This document shows positions 62,528-64,000 of a stretch of DNA of 64,000 nt, piece by piece (position 1 is the first letter of the stretch; every line of letters starts with the position of its first letter). The notes below the pieces were generated by a model, which saw nothing but the letters and a program-made list of their open reading frames with translations, was not told the origin of the DNA and did no database searches. Source of the DNA: Physcia stellaris (Eukaryota; Ascomycota; Lecanoromycetes; Caliciales; Physciaceae); assembly GCA_018902385.1 (NCBI GenBank), contig JABSSW010000023.1, positions 186,001 to 250,000 of the forward strand, read 5' to 3'. The position numbers and the translations under genes are program-made.

Positions 62528-63628
62528 ATGGACACCGGTAAAGCTCCTCAAGGTGCAAACGGCTTCCGTAACGGTTCACCTGGCGGCAGCAACGGTGCCA
62601 TTATCAATGTCCAGCCACCCAGGCGAGAGGACTTACAACCCGCCTATGCACAGACGCTGCAAGGCGAGTCCGACGATGCTGGCACTCATGGCTGGTACGG
62701 GTCGATGAGTATGCATTTCGCCACTCGAAGCCTTATCTACAATCATTAACAACTCACAGTCAACACGCTCGGTTCATGGATCGGTTTCTGCGGTGCCATC
62801 CCCTGCTGCATCGTCTGCCCGAACCCATACAAGCCAGTCTCCCAAGGCAACGTCGGTCTAGTCACCAAATTCGGCCGCTTCTACCGCGCCGTCGACCCCG
62901 GTCTCGTCAAGATCAACCCGCTGTCCGAGAAACTCATCCAGGTAGACGTCAAGATCCAGATCGTCGAGGTGCCCAAGCAGATCTGCATGACCAAGGACAA
63001 CGTCACCCTGAACCTCACATCGGTCATCTACTACCACATCACCTCGCCGCACAAGGCCGCCTTCGGCATCAGCAACATCCGCCAAGCCCTCGTCGAGCGC
63101 ACGCAGACCACCCTCCGCCACGTCGTCGGTGCGCGCGTGCTGCAAGACGTCATCGAGCGCCGCGAAGAAATCGCCCAATCAATCGGCGAGATCATCGAAG
63201 ACGTCGCCGGCGGCTGGGGCGTGCAGGTCGAGAGCATGCTCGTCAAAGACATCATCTTCAGCAACGAGCTGCAAGACTCCCTCAGCATGGCCGCGCAAGC
63301 CAAGCGCATCGGCGAATCCAAAGTCATCGCCGCCCGCGCAGAAGTCGAGTCCGCGAAACTCATGCGCCAGGCCGCCGATATCCTGAGCTCGGCGCCGGCG
63401 ATGCAGATCCGGTACCTCGAGGCTATGCAGGCGATGGCCAAGACGGCGAATAGCAAGGTTATTTTCTTGCCCGCGAATAACCAGACTGTCAGCTCGCAGG
63501 CTTTGCAGCAGGCTGATGCGTATAACGGCGAGGGAAGCTCCAAGGGTGATGCCGCGCATGCGTTTGATGAGAACTCCGGGAGTGGGTTCCAGCAGGCGAT
63601 GAACGCGAGGGTGATTGAGAACATTTAA
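62528..63628 (+). CDS. Stomatin-like SPFH/band 7 membrane protein
   Basis: Exons 62528-62708 and 62760-63628 join across a 51-nt intron (GTATGC to CTCACAG) to 349 residues. A polar N-terminus is followed by a short hydrophobic, cysteine-rich membrane anchor (WIGFCGAIPCCIVCPNPY, likely palmitoylated). The SPFH domain follows: GLVTKFGRFYRAVDPGL, then ITSPHKAAFGI and VVGARVLQDVIERREEIAQ. An Ala/Glu-rich coiled coil and the oligomerisation segment (RYLEAMQAMAKTANSKVIFLP) end it. Such proteins form membrane microdomain scaffolds on the inner leaflet or in mitochondria. Confidence 0.92.
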
Positions 63629-64000
63629 ATCAGTCTAACTGGCATCAGGACAGCACGGCAGGGATGGCGATGAGGCATCGGGGATGAGTGCAAAAGTGGC
63701 AATCAATGCATGAATAAGGAAGGAAGGATACGAATACGGGAGTCGGGCTTCATGATGTATTTTCCTCGGTCGGAACGTGATACCCCGTGGCGTTGTATGC
63801 TTGCTTGTTTTACTTAGTGGTAGTGGTATCGAATATTCAAAACCGGATTAACTCTCCTCTCACGTCCAGCTCTTTGATTTGTTGTTCTCATGTTTTCTTC
63901 GCCTTTGTACGCTTTAGAAATGCATGCACACCAGTAAGGTCATCAGGCTTTCTGCTTCGTGTCGTCCATTGGCCGATCTTGTCTTGGATTCAATATTGCC
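63629..64000. other. Downstream flank
   Basis: Stomatin 3' region and window edge. No gene seen. Confidence 0.5.

Overview
The window looks like nuclear DNA of a filamentous ascomycete (Pezizomycotina). Genes are compact with short introns, mostly 49-70 nt. They include SEC18/NSF, a CSN12-like PCI protein, 5-aminolevulinate dehydratase, a secreted GtaA-type glutaminase, an FlbE-like developmental regulator and a stomatin. AT-rich repeat DNA saturated with C-to-T changes (RIP or a RIP-like process) also fits. I cannot name the species.

Layout. 1-1907 holds the 3' part of a multi-intron ArAE/DUF2421 membrane protein gene, intact as far as it is visible. 3064-4448 holds an unrecognised gene. 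4762-22052 is one 17.3 kb three-level nest. A Mutator-like DNA transposon (MULE, about 3.2 kb without insertions, terminal inverted repeats of about 128 bp) carries a Gypsy LTR element (A, 5706-19819, 5-bp target duplication AGAAA). Element A in turn carries a second Gypsy element (B, 10178-16814, 5-bp target duplication TATTC). All three are fossils. The nest is almost free of CC and GG dinucleotides but keeps CG, CA and TG. The exceptions are one sharply bounded island of normal composition at about 9718-9955 and the outer ends of the MULE.

22356-36756 is ordinary gene space: SEC18 (-), a LENG1/CIR-N-type protein (+), a flavin monooxygenase (-), CSN12-like (+), an SDR (-), a BTB protein (+) and an unrecognised nuclear-type protein (-). 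37710-38557 is a truncated copy of the 3' end of the element-B family that largely escaped the mutation process. It is itself split by a 211-bp MITE, and a second MITE copy lies at 48087-48304 in the opposite orientation. 39846-42648 has two long coiled-coil genes, followed by ALA dehydratase. 44.5-48.5 kb is gene-poor, with a tRNA-like pol III sequence and a secreted-protein gene. 48.5-63.6 kb returns to genes: two unrecognised conserved-looking proteins, an FAD monooxygenase, a degenerate protein kinase, FlbE-like, glutaminase and stomatin.

Most genes are unrelated housekeeping or accessory functions on both strands. I see no biosynthetic cluster, operon or defence island. Four host reading frames are off by one base, two of them within or next to G/C homopolymers (SEC18 and a secreted protein). 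This raises the possibility of homopolymer errors in the assembly rather than real gene loss. The most interesting signals are the mutation context of the repeat block, the unmutated island inside it, the nest itself, and the new MITE whose empty site is preserved in element B.
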